Shown here piece by piece: positions 32,618 to 35,275 of a stretch of 35,275 nt of DNA (positions are counted from its first letter, which is position 1; each line of letters opens with the position of its first letter). The translations under genes and the position numbers were made by a program. The notes under the pieces are model-generated. The model saw only the letters and a list, made by a program, of their open reading frames with translations. It did no database searches and had not been told where the DNA came from. The DNA comes from a virus: positions 1 through 35,275 of the IMG/VR virus record IMGVR_UViG_3300004460_000219, one strand, 5' to 3'.

Positions 32618-33541
32618 TTATTTAATCCACTTATCCATACCTCTAATGTTCTGTAATAAACGACCAGGGTGTATGTTGCTAATTCGTAATTTAGCGTTAC
32701 GCAATAAAGCCGAGCTTCTTTTTCTTGCTCTACTTACAATATATTCTTGTACTCCAAACTTTCCGTTTAATATAGCAAACTGAATGTAAGCATAAACATA
32801 TTCTTCAAATAGTTTGTTAACACTTATCAAGGTATCGTCTCCGCCTTCCATTCCGTCTGAAACATATTCTAAAATACAAAGCTCTCCTGCCATATCAGAG
32901 CTAAAGTTTATAACCCCAGCTTTTTTATTTATTTTAAATGTTGGATTAGAGTTTGCTGTCTCTGTATTTAGACCAAATCTTCCACCAATACCATAATCAA
33001 AATACCAGGCACCGTCAATACAGTACCCCTCTCTGTTGTTGTAAGGGCTGCGCTGGTTTAAGTAAATACTTTTTTTAGTACCTTCTATCCTTTGAAGGTC
33101 TATCGTGGATGTAGATGGCTTTAAAATGTTTCCATCCTCATCGAATAATATTCTACAATCATTGTCCTGTAAGTAAGCGTTACTCCAGTTAGTCTGAATG
33201 TTTTCTGTTAAAGGCCTAAGAATACCATCTTTATATAAAGATATTCTTACCCAGTTCACATAGTCTGAAGGAAGAACGTATCTTAGTGTGTCACAAACGT
33301 CTAGCTCAAGAACTTTTAATTCTTTAAAAGCATCGTAGTTAAGTTCCTGTATTGCTCTCTTAGCATGAAACAACACTCTGTATCTTTCTTCATTGTTTAC
33401 TAGACTATGATTACCTGCATACATCAACATAAAATTGTTAACTATATCGTACAGGCTTACGTATTGGTATGACCCCCAGTTAGCATCTTCTGGTGAGTTT
33501 CCATTATTTTCATAGTACTGATATTCGCTTAGGTATGACAT
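32618..33541 (-). CDS. Connector/tail-tube ring protein, 307 aa
   Basis: The segment LYDIVNNFMLMYAGNHSLVNNEERYRVLFHAKRAIQELNYDAFKELKVLELDVCDTLRYVLPSDYVNWVRISLYKDGILRPLTEN (about residues 29-115) resembles a conserved structural protein next to the muzzle gene in crAss-like and related Bacteroidota phages, interpreted as a head-tail connector or tail-tube ring (T7 gp11-like position). The C-terminus is basic (SRARKRSSALLRNAKLRIS). Its start shares one base with the stop of the upstream ring protein (TAATG), and the muzzle gene follows 2 bases after its stop, the order expected for a short tail. Confidence 0.7.
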   Translation of the reverse strand: MSYLSEYQYYENNGNSPEDANWGSYQYVSLYDIVNNFMLMYAGNHSLVNNEERYRVLFHAKRAIQELNYDAFKELKVLELDVCDTLRYVLPSDYVNWVRISLYKDGILRPLTENIQTNWSNAYLQDNDCRILFDEDGNILKPSTSTIDLQRIEGTKKSIYLNQRSPYNNREGYCIDGAWYFDYGIGGRFGLNTETANSNPTFKINKKAGVINFSSDMAGELCILEYVSDGMEGGDDTLISVNKLFEEYVYAYIQFAILNGKFGVQEYIVSRARKRSSALLRNAKLRISNIHPGRLLQNIRGMDKWIK

Positions 33542-34572
33542 TATTTTTCGTTTTGATTATCTGTTGTATCTAGAACTTGTCCAAACTGAGCTACCTCGGT
33601 TTCTCTAATAGACATTCCTGCGTACTGTAATATCTTGTTTACTAAACTAGGCTCATCATCAAGGGGTAATTCAAAATCCTGATACAAAGGACTAGAAGGA
33701 TTAAAAGCAGGTGTGCCACCAACAAGAGATGCATACGTCCACTTAGGGTCTTTTGGGTATCTTATGTACTGACATAGAACTCTTCCTAAAGAAGTCTGAC
33801 CTTGATTAACACCAACCTGTATATCTTGTGGAAAAACTTGAATCACAGTAGAGCTATTTGAATATGCAGGAAAAAGCTCTGTTGGCTTAGTCAGGTTAGA
33901 CATATTCAATTGAGTTATCTTTTTATTGGTAACCTTCTCGCATTCGTTCACTCCCCTGGATAAACTTAGTATACAGTAGCTATCCCCTACAGCTGTAAAA
34001 ATATCTGCGTCTAAATACAAAAGGCTAGGGTCTGCTTGGTCTACGAATAATACGCTTGCAACTTTACTTGTAGTTTTATTAACCACAACATCTCCAGGCT
34101 TTACGCCAATGATTGAAAAATTTAAAGATGAATCTTTCATCGAGTTAACAGCAACTAAAGATACAGTGTTCGTGCTTTGAACAACAAGGTACTTAGTTAA
34201 AAGTAAAACCTTATTAATTAAATAATAATCAGAGCCTGTAGTGGCAGTAGTAGGAACACTATATGATGCAGATGCTGAGGGTAAAGCTAATGTTTGAGAC
34301 GCTCCATTCGCATACACAGGAACAAGAAAACTTTGTTCTGAAAAAATATCTATTGCTTCCTCGTAACCTTTCTTTAAATCAGCATAACCAACACCTGAAG
34401 CTCTTGCATTCTCCTTCATCAGCTGGTAATTGTACTGATAAAAATAATCTTCAAAAATATCTAGCTGTGCCTGTTTAGCGTATAAATTAAAATCACTAGG
34501 GGTAATATACCCATAGTTATTTTTATTAAGGACCGACAGTACTGTTTCTCGCACTGAATTTATTATACTCAT
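33541..34572 (-). CDS. Connector adaptor/ring protein, 343 aa
   Basis: The N-terminus (IINSVRETVLSVLNKNNYGYITPSDFNLYAKQAQLDIFEDYFYQYNYQLMKENA, 3-56) resembles the helical start of a ring/adaptor protein found beside the connector genes of Bacteroidota podoviruses. The middle is strand-rich (GVKPGDVVVNKTTSKVASVLFVDQADPSLLYLDADIFTAVGDSYCILSLSRG). The sequence CQYIRYPKDPKWTYASL near residues 265-281 suits a structural subunit. It is first in the tail module, just after a terminator and a promoter-like box, and its stop overlaps the next start by one base. The role is inferred from similarity recalled from memory and gene order. Confidence 0.68.
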   Translation of the reverse strand: MSIINSVRETVLSVLNKNNYGYITPSDFNLYAKQAQLDIFEDYFYQYNYQLMKENARASGVGYADLKKGYEEAIDIFSEQSFLVPVYANGASQTLALPSASASYSVPTTATTGSDYYLINKVLLLTKYLVVQSTNTVSLVAVNSMKDSSLNFSIIGVKPGDVVVNKTTSKVASVLFVDQADPSLLYLDADIFTAVGDSYCILSLSRGVNECEKVTNKKITQLNMSNLTKPTELFPAYSNSSTVIQVFPQDIQVGVNQGQTSLGRVLCQYIRYPKDPKWTYASLVGGTPAFNPSSPLYQDFELPLDDEPSLVNKILQYAGMSIRETEVAQFGQVLDTTDNQNEK

Positions 34573-34590
34573 TTGTCTATTTATTTACAA

Positions 34591-34598
34591 CAAAGATA
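34591..34598 (-). promoter_or_regulatory. Candidate -7 box TATCTTTG before the tail module
   Basis: On the minus strand TATCTTTG is an exact TAnnTTTG match. It lies 18 bases before the ATG of the adaptor gene and directly after the terminator at 34602-34635. The upstream -33 region would fall within the hairpin and contains no TTTG, so recognition may need a phage factor. A weaker box, TATCTTTA (34680-34687), with TTG at 34706-34708 lies before the terminator. Confidence 0.42.
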
Positions 34599-34601
34599 AG
34601 C

Positions 34602-34635
34602 AAAAAAAAAAGAGGCTACATTTCTGCGACCTCTT
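34602..34635 (-). terminator. Rho-independent terminator on the minus strand
   Basis: Read on the minus strand, AAGAGGT (34635-34629) pairs with GCCTCTT (34616-34610), one wobble, with a 12-base loop, followed by an unbroken T run (34611-34602). It lies about 57 bases after the stop of the truncated gene at the right edge and separates it from the tail module. Confidence 0.72.
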
Positions 34636-34691
34636 CTAATTCTAAGGAGTAATCAATTCCTATGCTAAAAAAACTTTTGTAAAGATATACA

Positions 34692-35275
34692 TTATTTTTT
34701 GTTTTCAAGATTTTTTTCAAGAAACTTTAATACCTCAATACCTTCGTCAGACTGAAGATAACCAGCTACTACGTAGAAAGGGTCTTCTCCAAAAGGAATG
34801 TTAACCATTCTTTTTTTATTCTTGTCTGTATTAAAATATACATCCTTCTTGTGATTTTTAAATATTAGTACTTTATGAGCAAAGAACTCTTTTACTTTAG
34901 CATTTAACTTTAAAGTAGGGTCCTTTACTGCTCGTAAAAAATCTGCTGGCGCTTGCTCAGCATATATTAATATATCTCTTTTTAATTCTGCTGATGTTGT
35001 TCTTGATACATCTGTATTAAAAAGAACTCTAGACAAAGCTTCCACTTGGTCTATATCTAATTGACGGGCTTCTATAAGTGCGTCAACTCTAGAATTTAAA
35101 ATAGCCATCTCTTCTTGAGCATCTTTCTCTACATCTACTTCTATGAATTTAGAACCATTCATAGGGTGGTAGTGTAGGAATTCTTGAAGTGATTGATTAG
35201 TTCTTGGAACAGATAAAAATCCATCCTCAAACACAATCGGCTCTACTATAGCGTTTCCATCTTGCTCGTCCTCAA
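34692..35275 (-). CDS. Conserved unknown phage protein, 5' end beyond window
   Basis: The frame is open from the right edge to the stop at 34692; a GTG at 35234 is a possible start, but the residues before it (EDEQDGNAIVEPIVFEDGFLSVP) read as coding, so the gene is probably truncated. The remaining 194 residues are mostly helical and acidic: NQSLQEFLHYHPMNGSKFIEVDVEKDAQEEMAIL, VSRTTSAELKRDILIYAEQAPADFL, then VNIPFGEDPFYVVAGYLQSDEGIEVLKFLEKNL. I recall similar proteins in Bacteroidota and marine phages, usually without function, near connector genes. It is followed by a terminator. Confidence 0.68.
   Translation of the reverse strand, partial: EDEQDGNAIVEPIVFEDGFLSVPRTNQSLQEFLHYHPMNGSKFIEVDVEKDAQEEMAILNSRVDALIEARQLDIDQVEALSRVLFNTDVSRTTSAELKRDILIYAEQAPADFLRAVKDPTLKLNAKVKEFFAHKVLIFKNHKKDVYFNTDKNKKRMVNIPFGEDPFYVVAGYLQSDEGIEVLKFLEKNLENKK

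Noticed and set aside
1-35275. tRNA genes, CRISPR arrays, insertion sequences, integrase or attachment sites
   Set aside because: Gaps between genes are short and none contains cloverleaf-like, spacer-repeat or transposase signatures; no recombinase-like protein was seen.

Overview
The window is part of a lytic-type, tailed (podovirus-like) double-stranded DNA phage genome, most likely from a host in the Bacteroidota, probably a flavobacterium. It is AT-rich and lacks Shine-Dalgarno motifs. Genes start after A-rich junctions such as taaaattATG, and the best promoter candidates fit the Bacteroidota -7 consensus TAnnTTTG. The structural proteins resemble those of crAss-like and other Bacteroidota podoviruses: a muzzle/nozzle-type tail protein, two connector-ring proteins, and T7-like internal (ejection) proteins. 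No rRNA, tRNA, integrase, IS element or CRISPR array was seen. Terminase, portal, major capsid protein, and DNA and RNA polymerases are also absent and would have to lie outside the window.

Layout. (1) 1-3683, plus strand: about ten small, mostly unrecognisable early-type genes joined by near-identical A-rich junctions. (2) 3684-6444, plus strand: a promoter candidate, a 75-aa protein, a DnaA domain IV-like protein, and a recombination set (Sak3/DUF1071-type annealing protein, RecE-like PD-(D/E)XK exonuclease, and a small protein with an SSB-like acidic DVPF tail). (3) 6445-6645: a non-coding block with a terminator, inverted repeats, palindromes and TCGACACA iterons, one of which overlaps a near-DnaA-box. 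It is a candidate replication origin and control region. (4) 6646-13759, plus strand: primase-helicase (BT4734/VirE_N-type primase plus SF3-like ATPase), SF2 helicase, a small membrane protein, two small PD-(D/E)XK nucleases, a second DnaA domain IV-like protein, small unknowns and a metallophosphoesterase. Most of the later genes overlap. (5) 13760-35275, minus strand: virion genes. Read in the direction of transcription from the right edge, they are a truncated unknown gene, a terminator/promoter pair, two ring proteins, a 1489-aa muzzle-like protein, three small tail-associated proteins including a cupin-like one, two internal proteins, and a 3224-aa virion protein with an HEMGH metallopeptidase motif.

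How it fits together. The plus-strand genes make the DNA replication and recombination apparatus. The DnaA-like proteins, the iteron block and the primase-helicase could form an initiation module. The exonuclease, annealing protein and SSB-like protein form a recombination pathway, and the small nucleases and phosphoesterase could process ends or branched DNA. The minus-strand genes build the connector, tail and ejected internal proteins. The two transcription units converge on directly abutting stop codons (TAG/TTA at 13757-13762) with no visible terminator.
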